Positions 1 to 9,622 of a stretch of DNA of 64,000 bases are shown here, in pieces. A model generated the notes under the pieces. It saw only the letters and a list, made by a program, of their open reading frames with translations, was not told where the DNA came from and searched no databases. This DNA comes from Pseudomonas frederiksbergensis. Its GTDB lineage: Bacteria > Pseudomonadota > Gammaproteobacteria > Pseudomonadales > Pseudomonadaceae. The stretch is taken from assembly GCF_001952935.1 (NCBI RefSeq), contig NZ_CP018319.1, positions 4,918,001 to 4,982,000 on the forward strand. The letters are read 5' to 3'. The position numbers and the translations under genes were made by a program. Each line of letters begins with the position of its first letter. Position 1 is the first letter of the stretch.

Positions 1-1
1 C

Positions 2-2257
2 AACTCGGTGCGGGTGGTGGTGGAGAACACCCAGGGCGATATTTTCGACCCCGGTTACCTGGACGTGCTCAAGCAGGTCAATGACAAATTGTTCCTCACC
101 GAAGGCGTCGACCGCGCCTGGATGAAGTCGTTGTGGAGCCCGGCGGTGCGCTGGACCGAAGTCACCGAGGAAGGGTTCCAGGGTGGCCCGGTAATGCCCG
201 ATACCTATGAGGGCAAGCCTGAGCAAATAGAACAGCTGCGCCAGAACATTTCCCGCGCCGGTATCGTCGGCAGCCTGGTGGCCAGCGACTACAAATCGAG
301 CATGTTGATCGTGCCGCTGCTGGACAAGGCCACGGCCAGCGGTCAGCGCATCGACTACCACGCCTTTTCGCAGATGCTCGAAGAGCAGTTGCGCGACAAG
401 ATCGAGTTCGCCGGCGACAGCGCTGCACGCAAGGCCGGGGAGGAGGGCAAGGGCCAGTACAAAGTCCGGGTGATCGGTTTTGCCAAACTGATGGGCGACC
501 TGATCGACGGCCTGATCCAGGTGATGATGTTCTTCGGCCTGGCCGTGGTCACTTCGCTGATCATCATTTATGCCTACACTCGATGCGTTCGCAGCACCTT
601 GCTGGTGGTCGGCTGCTCGCTGATCGCGGTGGTCTGGCAACTCGGCATCGTCGCCTGGCTCGGCTATGCCATCGACCCGTACTCGGTGCTGGTGCCGTTC
701 CTGATCTTCGCCATCGGTGTGTCCCATGCGGCGCAGAAGATGAACGGGATCATGCAAGACATCGCCCGCGGCACCCACAGGCTGATCGCCGCACGCTACA
801 CCTTTCGCCGCCTGTTCATTGCCGGTGTCACCGCGCTGCTGGCCGATGCCGTCGGGTTCGCGGTGCTGATGCTGATCGATATTCCAGTGATCCGCGACCT
901 GGCGATCACCGCCAGCATCGGTGTGGCGGTGCTGATCTTCACCTCGCTGTTGCTGATGCCGGTGGCGCTGTCTTATGTCGGCGTCGGCGCCAAGGCTGCC
1001 GAGCGTGCGCTGAAAATCGACACCCGCGCAGAGGGGCACAAAGGCTTCGGCAAACTGTGGGACTTGCTCGACCGTTTCACCACGCGCAAGTGGGCCACGG
1101 GGGCGGTATTGGTCGCGCTGCTGATGGGTATCGGCGGCTTCATGGTCAGTTTGCAGCTGAAGATCGGCGACCTGGAAAGTGGCGCACCGGAGTTGCGTGC
1201 CGACTCGCGCTATAACCGTGACAACGCCTACATCACCAGCCACTACGCGCTGTCCAGCGACCTGTTCGCGGTGATGATCAAGACTGCGCCAGAAGGCTGC
1301 TTGAACTACAAGACGCTGGTCCTCGCCGACCGCCTGGCCTGGGAGCTGCAGCAGTATCCGGGCGTACAGGCCACGGCATCATTGGTCAACGCGGTGCGCC
1401 AAATCACCGCCGGCACCTATGAAGGCAACCCCAAGCTCAACAGCATCCAGCGCAATCAGGACGTGCTGAACTACGCCGCGCAGCAAGCCTCGGTCAACTC
1501 CCCGGAGTTGTTCAACACCGATTGTTCACTGATGCCGGTGATCACCTTCCTCAAGGACCACAAGGCCGAGACCCTGGATGCCGTGGTGGGCATCGCCGAA
1601 AAATTCGCTCGCGAGAACAACAGCGAAGATCGGCAGTTCCTGCTGGCGGCCGGGTCGGCCGGGATTGAGGCGGCGACCAACATCGTGGTGCGCGAGGCCA
1701 ATCGCACCATGCTGCTTTACGTCTATGCGGCGGTCACGCTGTTCTGCCTGATTACCTTCCGCAGTTGGCGCGCCACGTTGGTTGCGTTGTTGCCGCTGGT
1801 GCTGACCTCGATCCTCTGCGAAGCGTTGATGGTCGCCATGGGCATTGGCGTGAAAGTCGCCACCCTGCCGGTGATCGCATTGGGCGTCGGCATCGGCGTG
1901 GATTACGCGTTGTACCTGCTCAGCGTGCAGTTGCATTACCAGCGTCAGGGCCTGCCGCTGAGTCAGGCGTACCGCAACGCCGTGTCGTTTACCGGCCGGG
2001 TCGTGGGCCTGGTGGGCATCACCCTGGCGGCCGGCGTGGTGTGTTGGGTCTGGTCGCCGATCAAGTTCCAGGCCGACATGGGCATCCTGCTGACCTTCAT
2101 GTTCCTGTGGAACATGCTCGGCGCGCTGGTGCTGATCCCTGCCCTGTCGTACTTCCTGCTGCGTCACCCCGTTTTGCAAGCTCACGTGGCGCAAGCCACT
2201 GAAACTGACACCTCTCAACGCCAGGGTATGCCGCATGCCCTGACCATTTCCGAGTAA
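2..2257 (+). CDS. RND/MMPL-family transporter (5' end outside window)
   Basis: Inner-membrane efflux or lipid transporter of the RND superfamily. The reading frame is open to the window edge, so the N-terminus is missing. What remains has a large periplasmic stretch, a first cluster of hydrophobic helices (about residues 170-335), a second periplasmic loop (about 395-590) and a second helix cluster (about 590-725). This is the two-fold repeat typical of RND pumps. GVGIGVDYALYLL in the second cluster is the usual MMPL motif. The following dehydrogenase and ligase genes are co-directional with 7- and 30-nt gaps, so the transporter may handle a fatty-acid-derived substrate; that link is inferred. 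Confidence 0.85.
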   Translation, partial: NSVRVVVENTQGDIFDPGYLDVLKQVNDKLFLTEGVDRAWMKSLWSPAVRWTEVTEEGFQGGPVMPDTYEGKPEQIEQLRQNISRAGIVGSLVASDYKSSMLIVPLLDKATASGQRIDYHAFSQMLEEQLRDKIEFAGDSAARKAGEEGKGQYKVRVIGFAKLMGDLIDGLIQVMMFFGLAVVTSLIIIYAYTRCVRSTLLVVGCSLIAVVWQLGIVAWLGYAIDPYSVLVPFLIFAIGVSHAAQKMNGIMQDIARGTHRLIAARYTFRRLFIAGVTALLADAVGFAVLMLIDIPVIRDLAITASIGVAVLIFTSLLLMPVALSYVGVGAKAAERALKIDTRAEGHKGFGKLWDLLDRFTTRKWATGAVLVALLMGIGGFMVSLQLKIGDLESGAPELRADSRYNRDNAYITSHYALSSDLFAVMIKTAPEGCLNYKTLVLADRLAWELQQYPGVQATASLVNAVRQITAGTYEGNPKLNSIQRNQDVLNYAAQQASVNSPELFNTDCSLMPVITFLKDHKAETLDAVVGIAEKFARENNSEDRQFLLAAGSAGIEAATNIVVREANRTMLLYVYAAVTLFCLITFRSWRATLVALLPLVLTSILCEALMVAMGIGVKVATLPVIALGVGIGVDYALYLLSVQLHYQRQGLPLSQAYRNAVSFTGRVVGLVGITLAAGVVCWVWSPIKFQADMGILLTFMFLWNMLGALVLIPALSYFLLRHPVLQAHVAQATETDTSQRQGMPHALTISE

Positions 2258-2264
2258 GCCAACC

Positions 2265-4043
2265 ATGTCTGATTACAAAGCTCCTTTGCGCGATATGCGC
2301 TTCGTACTCAACGAAGTCTTCCAGGTGTCCCGGCTATGGGCCCGGTTGCCTGGCCTGGCCGAGGTGATCGATGAAGAAACAGCCGCTGCAATCCTTGAAG
2401 AGGCCGGCAAAATCAGTGGCGAAGTCATCGCGCCACTGAACCGCAGCAGCGACGAGCAGGGTTGCACCTGGAGCAATGGCGCAGTCACGGCGCCGGACGG
2501 TTTTGTTGCGGCCTACCAGGCATTCGCCGAAGCCGGTTGGGTGGGTGTGGGCGGCGATCCACAGTTCGGTGGCATGGGCATGCCCAAGGCGATTTCGGCT
2601 CAGGTCGAAGAGATGGTCAACTCGGCAAGCCTGTCGTTCGGCCTCTACCCGATGCTGACCGCCGGTGCGTGCCTGTCGATCAATGCCCATGCCAGTGAAG
2701 AGCTCAAGGAACGCTATCTGCCGAACATGTACGCCGGCACGTGGACCGGTTCCATGTGCCTGACCGAGGCGCATGCCGGCACGGACCTGGGCCTGATTCG
2801 CACCCGCGCCGAACCTCAAGCCGACGGCAGTTTCAAGATCAGCGGCAGCAAGATTTTCATCACCGGCGGCGAGCACGACCTGACTGAAAACATCATTCAT
2901 CTGGTACTGGCGCGGTTGCCTGATGCACCCGCCGGCCCCAAAGGCATTTCCCTGTTTCTGGTGCCCAAGGTGCTGGTCAATGACGATGGCTCGCTGGGCG
3001 AGCGCAACTCGCTGTCCTGCGGTTCCATCGAACACAAGATGGGCATCAAGGCTTCGGCCACCTGCGTGATGAACTTTGACGGGGCGACTGGCTGGATCAT
3101 CGATGCGCCGAACAAGGGCTTGGCGGCGATGTTCACCATGATGAATTACGAACGTCTGGGCGTGGGTATCCAGGGTCTGGCGTTGGGTGAACGTTCGTAC
3201 CAGAACGCCGTCGAATACGCCCGTGACCGCCTGCAAAGCCGTTCGCCGACCGGTGCGCAGAACAAGGACAAAGGCGCCGATCCGATCATCGTGCACCCGG
3301 ACGTACGGCGCATGTTGTTGACCATGAAAGCCTTGAACGAAGGCGGGCGGGCGTTCTCCAGCTACGTGGCGCTGCAACTGGACACCGCCAAGTACAGCGA
3401 TGACGCCACCACCCGCAAGCGCGCGGAAGATTTGGTGTCGCTGCTGACTCCGGTGGCCAAGGCGTTCCTCACCGACATGGGGCTGGAAACCACGGTGCAC
3501 GGCCAGCAGGTCTTCGGCGGCCATGGTTACATCCGCGAATGGGGCCAGGAACAACTGGTTCGCGATGTGCGCATCACCCAGATCTACGAAGGCACCAACG
3601 GCATCCAGTCACTGGACCTGGCCGGGCGCAAAATCGTCGGCAGTGGCGGGGCGCTGTACCGGCTGTTCGCTTCGGAAATCCGCACCTATACCGCCAACGC
3701 CTGCGCTGACCTCAGAGAGTTCACCCAACCGTTGAACGCCGCCGTCGACACCCTCGACGAACTGACCGCATGGCTGCTGGACCGGGCCCAGGGCAACCCG
3801 AATGAAATCGGCGCGGCTTCGGTCGAGTACCTGCACGTGTTCGGCTACACCGCGTACGCCTACATGTGGACGCGAATGGCCAAGGCGGCCATGAGCACGC
3901 ATTCAAAAGACGATTTCTACGCCAGCAAACTGGCCACCGCGCGCTTCTACTTCGCCCGTCTGCTGCCACGCATCCACTCGTTGAGTGCATCGGCCAAGGC
4001 GGGCAGCGAATGCCTCTATCAATTGGACGCAGCGCAGTTCTGA
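2265..4043 (+). CDS. Acyl-CoA dehydrogenase (592 aa, long FadE-like type)
   Basis: FAD enzyme for the first step of beta-oxidation, introducing a trans-2 double bond into acyl-CoA. It has the N-terminal, middle and C-terminal acyl-CoA dehydrogenase domains and an extra ~130-residue C-terminal extension typical of the ~590-600 aa subfamily. MCLTEAHAGTDLG marks the FAD-binding middle domain, and QIYEGTNGIQ carries the expected catalytic glutamate. It starts 7 nt after the RND gene, so the two are probably co-transcribed. The chain-length preference cannot be read from sequence. Confidence 0.93.
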   Translation: MSDYKAPLRDMRFVLNEVFQVSRLWARLPGLAEVIDEETAAAILEEAGKISGEVIAPLNRSSDEQGCTWSNGAVTAPDGFVAAYQAFAEAGWVGVGGDPQFGGMGMPKAISAQVEEMVNSASLSFGLYPMLTAGACLSINAHASEELKERYLPNMYAGTWTGSMCLTEAHAGTDLGLIRTRAEPQADGSFKISGSKIFITGGEHDLTENIIHLVLARLPDAPAGPKGISLFLVPKVLVNDDGSLGERNSLSCGSIEHKMGIKASATCVMNFDGATGWIIDAPNKGLAAMFTMMNYERLGVGIQGLALGERSYQNAVEYARDRLQSRSPTGAQNKDKGADPIIVHPDVRRMLLTMKALNEGGRAFSSYVALQLDTAKYSDDATTRKRAEDLVSLLTPVAKAFLTDMGLETTVHGQQVFGGHGYIREWGQEQLVRDVRITQIYEGTNGIQSLDLAGRKIVGSGGALYRLFASEIRTYTANACADLREFTQPLNAAVDTLDELTAWLLDRAQGNPNEIGAASVEYLHVFGYTAYAYMWTRMAKAAMSTHSKDDFYASKLATARFYFARLLPRIHSLSASAKAGSECLYQLDAAQF

Positions 4044-4073
4044 GCCCACGTAAAAAAGGATCGGGAACCATAA

Positions 4074-5717
4074 ATGATGGCGACAAAAATAATTCCGCCC
4101 GCCGACGGCGCCTATGCCTACCCCTTGCTGATCAAGCAATTGCTGCTGTCCGGCGTGCGCTACGAGCCGGGTCGGGAAATCGTGTATGCCGACAAATTGC
4201 GCTACAGCTACCAGACCCTCAACCAGCGGATCCGCCGGCTGGCCAATGCCTTGACCGCTGCTGGCGTCAAGGCCGGGGACACGGTGGCCCTGCTCGACTG
4301 GGACAGCCACCGTTACCTGGAATGCTTCTTTGCCGTACCGATGATCGGTGCGGTGCTGCATACCGTGAATATCCGTCTTTCGCCGGATCAGGTGCTCTTC
4401 ACCATGAACCATGCCGAGGACGACCTAGTGCTGGTGCATGACGATTTTCTGCCGCTGGTTGAACAGATTCACGGGCAGCTCAAAACCGTCAAAGGCTACC
4501 TGCAGTTGACGGACGACACCGCCATCCAGACGTCGCTACCGGTGCTGGGGGAATATGAAAACCTGTTGGCCGGGTCGGCCGACCAGTACGACTTTCCTGA
4601 TTTCGATGAAAACTCCGTGGCGACCCTGTTCTACACCACAGGCACCACTGGCGACCCTAAAGGCGTCTATTTCACCCACCGCCAACTGGTGTTGCACACC
4701 TTGAATGCCGTGGGCACTTTGGGCGTCTATCAGGGGTTGCCGCTGCTGCGCTCCGATGACGTCTACATGCCGATCACGCCGATGTTTCACGTGCATGCGT
4801 GGGGTGTGCCGTATGTCGCCACCCTGATGGGGATCAAGCAGGTCTACCCCGGTCGCTACGAGCCGAACAGCCTGGTCAGGCTGTATCGAGAGGAAAAGGT
4901 CACGTTCTCCCACTGTGTACCGACCATTTTGCAAATGATCCTGAACTGCGAGGAAGCTCAACGGACTCGATTCGATGGCTGGAAAATGCTCCTGGGCGGC
5001 AGCGCGCTGACATTAGGGATTGCCAGCGAAGCGAGCGCCAAAGGCATTCAGGTGCACAGCGGCTACGGCATGTCGGAAACCTGTCCGTTGCTGTGCCTGA
5101 CTTACCTGCGCGACGAAGACCTCGAACAATCCCCGCAAGCCCAACTGGCTACCCGCATCAAGACGGGCACGCCTGTGCCGATGGTCGACCTGAAAATCAT
5201 CGACGCCAGTGGCAATGAGGTTGCCCATGACGGCGAGTCTCAGGGCGAGATCGTGGTACGCGCACCCTGGCTGACCCAAGGCTATTTCAAGGAGCCGGAA
5301 AAGGGCGCCGAGTTGTGGCACAACGGCTGGCTGCACACCGGCGACCTGGCCTCAATCGACCCGTTGGGTGGAGTGGAAATCAAGGACCGCATCAAGGATG
5401 TGATCAAGACAGGCGGGGAGTGGATCAGCTCCCTGGAGCTGGAGAGCCTGATCAGCGAACACGTGGCCGTCATGTCGGTCGCGGTGGTGGGCATTGCGGA
5501 CGAGCAATGGGGCGAACGGCCGATGGCGCTGGTGGTGTGCGAGCCCGGGCAGTACCTGGACCGCAAGATCCTGGAGGTGCACCTGCAAGGGTTTGTCGAG
5601 CGTGGCCGGATCAACAAATGGGCGATTCCCAAGCAGTTCAAGTTCGTCGCCGAGATCCCTAAAACCAGCGTCGGGAAGATTAACAAGAAGCTCATCCGGG
5701 AAAGTGAATTGGGCTGA
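4074..5717 (+). CDS. AMP-binding fatty-acyl-CoA ligase
   Basis: Activates a carboxylic acid to its acyl-CoA through an acyl-adenylate. The adenylation motifs are in order: TTGTTGDPKG P-loop (about residue 186), GYGMSET, LHTGDLA, and KDVIKTGGEWISS before the C-terminal subdomain. The conserved C-terminal lysine is in KTSVGKINKK. The length of 547 aa is normal for medium or long-chain acyl-CoA synthetases. An AAAAAAGGA ribosome site precedes the start. Together with the upstream dehydrogenase it would activate and then oxidise the same acyl chain. The exact substrate is unknown. Confidence 0.92.
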   Translation: MMATKIIPPADGAYAYPLLIKQLLLSGVRYEPGREIVYADKLRYSYQTLNQRIRRLANALTAAGVKAGDTVALLDWDSHRYLECFFAVPMIGAVLHTVNIRLSPDQVLFTMNHAEDDLVLVHDDFLPLVEQIHGQLKTVKGYLQLTDDTAIQTSLPVLGEYENLLAGSADQYDFPDFDENSVATLFYTTGTTGDPKGVYFTHRQLVLHTLNAVGTLGVYQGLPLLRSDDVYMPITPMFHVHAWGVPYVATLMGIKQVYPGRYEPNSLVRLYREEKVTFSHCVPTILQMILNCEEAQRTRFDGWKMLLGGSALTLGIASEASAKGIQVHSGYGMSETCPLLCLTYLRDEDLEQSPQAQLATRIKTGTPVPMVDLKIIDASGNEVAHDGESQGEIVVRAPWLTQGYFKEPEKGAELWHNGWLHTGDLASIDPLGGVEIKDRIKDVIKTGGEWISSLELESLISEHVAVMSVAVVGIADEQWGERPMALVVCEPGQYLDRKILEVHLQGFVERGRINKWAIPKQFKFVAEIPKTSVGKINKKLIRESELG

Positions 5718-5818
5718 AGCCCTGCGGATGTCCGTCAAGGACTTGCGCGGCCAGGACCCGCAGCAGCACGCGTGGTTCTGGCCGCCTCACTGATAGCGAT
5801 AGAAAAAGCGCGCCCGGA

Positions 5819-6181
5819 TTACTCCAGATGTTCTGGCTTGACCGGGTCGCCTGATTTCATATCCAGTTGCTCCCTCATGTCTTCGAACATCAAGTCGTAG
5901 AATTTGTGATTGGACCCAATGCTGCTGTGCACTTTGGGGATACCGTACTTTTCAAGGATTTTCGTGACATTCCTGGCGAAGTTGTAGGCTTGATCCTTGG
6001 GAAGGAAGAACGTTTCCTTCATCTCCTTGCCCTCGATCGAACCGTGCAATGTGAACTGCATCCCTTTGCCTTCCTTGGGATCCTTGAACACTTCATAGTC
6101 CAAGTGCAGGTTGTAGCTGACATCGTCCTTGGTCAGCGCGTGGCGCTCGATGTGCAGATGTCCGGGGTCGAACGTTGCCAT
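5819..6181 (-). CDS. DUF5064 family protein
   Basis: A 120-residue soluble protein matching DUF5064, a family known mainly from Pseudomonas and of unknown function. It starts MATFDPGHLHIERHAL and is rich in charged residues, with no signal or membrane segment. A GAGGAGA ribosome site precedes the ATG. It lies 12 nt after arcC on the same strand, so it may be read through from the arginine deiminase operon. Confidence 0.8.
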   Translation of the reverse strand: MATFDPGHLHIERHALTKDDVSYNLHLDYEVFKDPKEGKGMQFTLHGSIEGKEMKETFFLPKDQAYNFARNVTKILEKYGIPKVHSSIGSNHKFYDLMFEDMREQLDMKSGDPVKPEHLE

Positions 6182-6193
6182 TGTCGTCTCTCC

Positions 6194-7123
6194 TCACAAA
6201 TAGGTAATGCCAGATGCCTTGGTGCTGATACGGGTGCCCGCCGTGCCCTGAACGATAGCCTCGATGTCCGCGAGTGAGCCGATTACCGCGACCTTGCCGG
6301 TATGGCGGGCGAACTCGCAGGCGGCCTGGACTTTAGGCCCCATGGACCCAGCCGCAAAGCCGAGTTTTTCCATCTCGTCGGGGTGAGCCTGAGCGATGGC
6401 TTTCTGGGTGGGTTTGCCGAAATCGATGTAGGCGGCATTGACGTCGGTGGCGATCACCAGCAGATCGCTTTCCAGCTGTTCAGCCAGCAGCGCCGAGCAC
6501 AGGTCTTTATCGATCACCGCTTCCACGCCCTGCAGTTTGCCGCTGGCGCCGTACATCGTCGGGATGCCGCCACCCCCCGCGCAAATCACAATACTGTCTT
6601 TTTCCAGCAGCCACTTGATCGGGCGAATTTCAAAAATACGTTTGGGTCTTGGGCTGGCGACTACGCGACGGAACTTGTCACCATCCGGGGCAATCGCCCA
6701 GCCTTTTTCGGCCGCGAGTTGTTCCGCCTCAGCCTTGGTGTAGACCGGGCCGATGGGTTTGGTGGGATTCTGGAACGCCGGGTCATTGGCATCGACTTCG
6801 ACTTGAGTGAGCAGGGTGGCGAAGGGCACTTCGAAGTCCAGCAGGTTGCCCAGTTCCTGTTCGATGATGTAGCCGATCATCCCTTCGGTTTCGGCACCCA
6901 GCACGTCCAGCGGATACGGCGAAACCGAGGTGTAGGCCGCGGCTTGCAGCGACAACAGGCCGACCTGCGGACCATTGCCATGGGCGATGACCAGTTGATT
7001 GCCAGGATGAATCTTGGCGATCTGTTCGGTGGCGATCCGGATGTTGGCGCGCTGATTGTCCGAGGTCATGGGTTCACCACGGCGGAGCAGGGCGTTACCA
7101 CCCAGAGCAACGACGATACGCAT
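6194..7123 (-). CDS. arcC: Carbamate kinase
   Basis: Last step of the arginine deiminase pathway: carbamoyl phosphate plus ADP gives ATP, CO2 and ammonia. The 309-aa protein opens with MRIVVALGGNALLRRGE, the carbamate kinase signature, and has CAGGGGIP and PKVQAACEF further on, as in the amino-acid kinase fold. AAAGGA lies upstream of the start. It is the promoter-distal arc gene, separated from arcB by a repeat-containing spacer. Confidence 0.97.
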   Translation of the reverse strand: MRIVVALGGNALLRRGEPMTSDNQRANIRIATEQIAKIHPGNQLVIAHGNGPQVGLLSLQAAAYTSVSPYPLDVLGAETEGMIGYIIEQELGNLLDFEVPFATLLTQVEVDANDPAFQNPTKPIGPVYTKAEAEQLAAEKGWAIAPDGDKFRRVVASPRPKRIFEIRPIKWLLEKDSIVICAGGGGIPTMYGASGKLQGVEAVIDKDLCSALLAEQLESDLLVIATDVNAAYIDFGKPTQKAIAQAHPDEMEKLGFAAGSMGPKVQAACEFARHTGKVAVIGSLADIEAIVQGTAGTRISTKASGITYL

Positions 7124-7157
7124 AATGCAGTCCTTTCAGAAAGGGTGTGAACAACAC

Positions 7158-7241
7158 GATGATCGTTCCCACGGTCCCCCGTGGGAATGCCGCCCGGGGC
7201 GCTCCGCGTCCCATGTGACGCAGAGTATGGGAACGATCACC
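7158..7241. repeat. Intergenic inverted-repeat element between arcB and arcC
   Basis: A 12-bp perfect inverted repeat, TGATCGTTCCCA (7160-7171) and TGGGAACGATCA (7228-7239), encloses a GC-rich core that can itself fold. It resembles the repetitive intergenic palindromes scattered in fluorescent pseudomonads. Its place between two operon genes suggests a role in mRNA processing or stability; that is inferred. Confidence 0.7.
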
Positions 7242-7251
7242 GCATCAGCCG

Positions 7252-8262
7252 TTACAGGTCAGCCAGGGTCGACACCAGAATCGCCTTGATGGTGTGCATG
7301 CGGTTTTCCGCTTGCTCGAAGGCAATGCAGGCTGGCGACTCGAACACGTCGTCGGTGACTTCAATACCGTTGCTAAGGTGCGGGTATTGTTCGGCGATCT
7401 GTTTGCCGATCTTGGTGTCGCAGTTATGGAACGCCGGCAGACAGTGCATGAACTTGGTGCGCGGATTGCCGGTGGCTTTCATCAGTTCCGCGTTGACCTG
7501 GTAGGGCAACAGTTGCTTGATGCGTTCGGCCCAGGCTTCAACCGGTTCACCCATCGATACCCAGACATCGGTGTGAATGAAGTCCACGCCTTTGACGGCT
7601 GCTTTAGGGTCTTCGGTCAGGGTGATGCGAGCGCCGCTTTCCTCTGCGTATTTTTTGCAGCGAGCGACCAGATCGTCCGCCGGCCACAGGGCTTTCGGCG
7701 CGCAAATGCGCACGTCCATGCCGAGCTTGGCGCCGATCAGCAGCAGCGAGTTGCCCATGTTGTTACGGGCGTCGCCCAAATAGGCGTAACTGATCTCATG
7801 AATCGGCTTGTCGGCGTTTTCACGCATCGTCAGCACGTCGGCAATCATTTGCGTCGGGTGGTACTCATCGGTCAGACCGTTGAACACTGGCACACCGGCG
7901 AACTTAGCCAGTTCTTCGACGATTTCCTGCTTGAAGCCACGGTATTCGATGGCGTCGTACATGCGACCCAATACGCGGGCGGTGTCCTTCATGCTTTCCT
8001 TGTGGCCGATTTGCGAAGAGTTCGGGTCGATGTAGGTGACATTGGCGCCTTGGTCATAGGCTGCCACTTCGAAGGCGCAACGGGTCCGGGTCGAGGTTTT
8101 TTCGAAAATCAGCGCGATATTGTTGCCTTTGAGGTGTTGCTGCTCAGTGCCGGTGTACTTGGCGCGCTTGAGGTCGCGAGACAAGTCCAGCAGATAGCGT
8201 AATTCGCGAGGCGTGTGGTGCTCCAGGCTCAGCAAATTACGGTTGTGAATATTAAAGGCCAT
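7252..8262 (-). CDS. arcB: Ornithine carbamoyltransferase, catabolic
   Basis: Converts citrulline and phosphate to ornithine and carbamoyl phosphate in the arginine deiminase pathway. The start at 8262 gives 336 aa (MAFNIHNRNLL) behind an AAGGAG site; the frame is open further upstream but without support. STRTRCAFEVA is the carbamoyl-phosphate loop and HCLPAFHN the HCLP motif. Operon position between arcA and arcC supports the catabolic rather than the biosynthetic (ArgF) role. Confidence 0.96.
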   Translation of the reverse strand: MAFNIHNRNLLSLEHHTPRELRYLLDLSRDLKRAKYTGTEQQHLKGNNIALIFEKTSTRTRCAFEVAAYDQGANVTYIDPNSSQIGHKESMKDTARVLGRMYDAIEYRGFKQEIVEELAKFAGVPVFNGLTDEYHPTQMIADVLTMRENADKPIHEISYAYLGDARNNMGNSLLLIGAKLGMDVRICAPKALWPADDLVARCKKYAEESGARITLTEDPKAAVKGVDFIHTDVWVSMGEPVEAWAERIKQLLPYQVNAELMKATGNPRTKFMHCLPAFHNCDTKIGKQIAEQYPHLSNGIEVTDDVFESPACIAFEQAENRMHTIKAILVSTLADL

Positions 8263-8293
8263 TTTGGATCTCCTTGGATGTCGGTTATCCCAA

Positions 8294-8318
8294 CGCCTGT
8301 GCTTTATAAGCACAGGCG
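8294..8318. terminator. Stem-loop between arcA and arcB
   Basis: An 11-bp perfect stem, CGCCTGTGCTT / AAGCACAGGCG, around a 3-nt loop. There is no strong U tract, so it looks like a processing or stabilising hairpin inside the arc mRNA rather than a full terminator. Confidence 0.65.
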
Positions 8319-8330
8319 CAGGTGGGCAAA

Positions 8331-9587
8331 TTAATAGTCGATAGGGTCGCGAATGATCGGGCACGTCATGCAGTGGCCGCCGCCTCTGCCGCGACCCAGT
8401 TCGCCGGCGCTGATGGTGATGACTTCCACACCGGCCTTGCGCAGCAGCGTATTGGTGTAGGTGTTGCGGTCGTAACCGATCACCACACCCGGCTCCACAG
8501 CGACTACGTTGTTGCCGTCATCCCACTGCTCGCGTTCGGCGGCGAAGCTGTTGCCGCCGGTTTCGACGACGCGCAGCGCTTTGAGATTGAGGGCCTTGGC
8601 CACGGTGTCGAGGAAAGTGGTCTCTTCGCGGCGGATGTCGATGCCCCCCGGTTTGCTTTCGTCAGGGCGAAGGGTGAAGGCCACAATCTGGTTCACCACT
8701 TCCGGGAAGATGGTCACCACATCGCGATCGCAGAAACTGAACACGGTGTCCAGGTGCATCGCTGCACGGGATTTCGGCAGGCCGGCGACAATCACTTTCT
8801 CCACCGCTTTGTTCTTGAACAAATTGACTGCCAGTTGGCCGATAGCCTGACGAGACGAGCGTTCGCCCATACCGATCAAGACCACGCCGTTACCGATCGG
8901 CATGACGTCACCCCCTTCCAGGGTGGAATTGCCGTGCTCCTTATCCGGATCGCCATACCAGATCTGGAAGTCGGCGTTGGTGAACTGCGGATGGAACTTG
9001 TAGATGGCCGTCGCCAGCAGGGTCTCCTGACGGCGCGCCGGCCAGTACATCGGGTTCAGCGTCACACCGCCGTAGATCCAGCAAGTGGTGTCGCGGGTGA
9101 ACTGGGTATTGGGCAGTGGCGGCAGAATAAAACTGGAGTGGCCGAGGAAATCGCGGAACATTTCGATGGTCTTGCCACCGAAACTGGTCGGCAGGTCATC
9201 GGCAGACACCCCGCCAATCAGAAACTCGGCGATCTTGCGCGGCTCCAGGCTGCGCAGCCAGGAACCGGTTTCGTTGATCAACCCCAACCCAACCGAGTCG
9301 GCGGTGATCTTGCGTTCCAGGATCCAGTCCAACGCTTCGGGGATGGCGACGATATCGGTCAGCAGGTTGTGCATTTCCAGCACATCGACGTTGCGCTCGC
9401 GCATTTTGGTGACAAAGTCGAAATGGTCACGCTTGGCCTGGGCGACCCACAGCACATCGTCGAACAGCAGTTCGTCACAGTTGTTCGGGGTCAGCCGCTG
9501 GTGAGCCAGGCCTGGAGAGCAAACCATGACTTTACGCAGTTTGCCGGCTTCGGAATGGACGCCGTACTTAACTTTTTCGGTGGTCAT
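8331..9587 (-). CDS. arcA: Arginine deiminase
   Basis: Hydrolyses arginine to citrulline and ammonia, the first step of the pathway. The 418-aa length is standard. FTRDTTCW and EGGDVMPIGNGVVLIGM are family motifs, and the catalytic cysteine is in GGGHCMTCPI near the C-terminus. GGAGG lies about 10 nt before the ATG. Second gene of arcDABC. Confidence 0.97.
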   Translation of the reverse strand: MTTEKVKYGVHSEAGKLRKVMVCSPGLAHQRLTPNNCDELLFDDVLWVAQAKRDHFDFVTKMRERNVDVLEMHNLLTDIVAIPEALDWILERKITADSVGLGLINETGSWLRSLEPRKIAEFLIGGVSADDLPTSFGGKTIEMFRDFLGHSSFILPPLPNTQFTRDTTCWIYGGVTLNPMYWPARRQETLLATAIYKFHPQFTNADFQIWYGDPDKEHGNSTLEGGDVMPIGNGVVLIGMGERSSRQAIGQLAVNLFKNKAVEKVIVAGLPKSRAAMHLDTVFSFCDRDVVTIFPEVVNQIVAFTLRPDESKPGGIDIRREETTFLDTVAKALNLKALRVVETGGNSFAAEREQWDDGNNVVAVEPGVVIGYDRNTYTNTLLRKAGVEVITISAGELGRGRGGGHCMTCPIIRDPIDY

Positions 9588-9622
9588 TGCAGTGATCCTC
9601 CAGATGACAAAACACGTGGGCG

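Noticed and set aside
2334..3554. 406-codon minus-strand frame over the acyl-CoA dehydrogenase
   Set aside because: Antisense shadow with low-complexity His/Arg/Gln composition.
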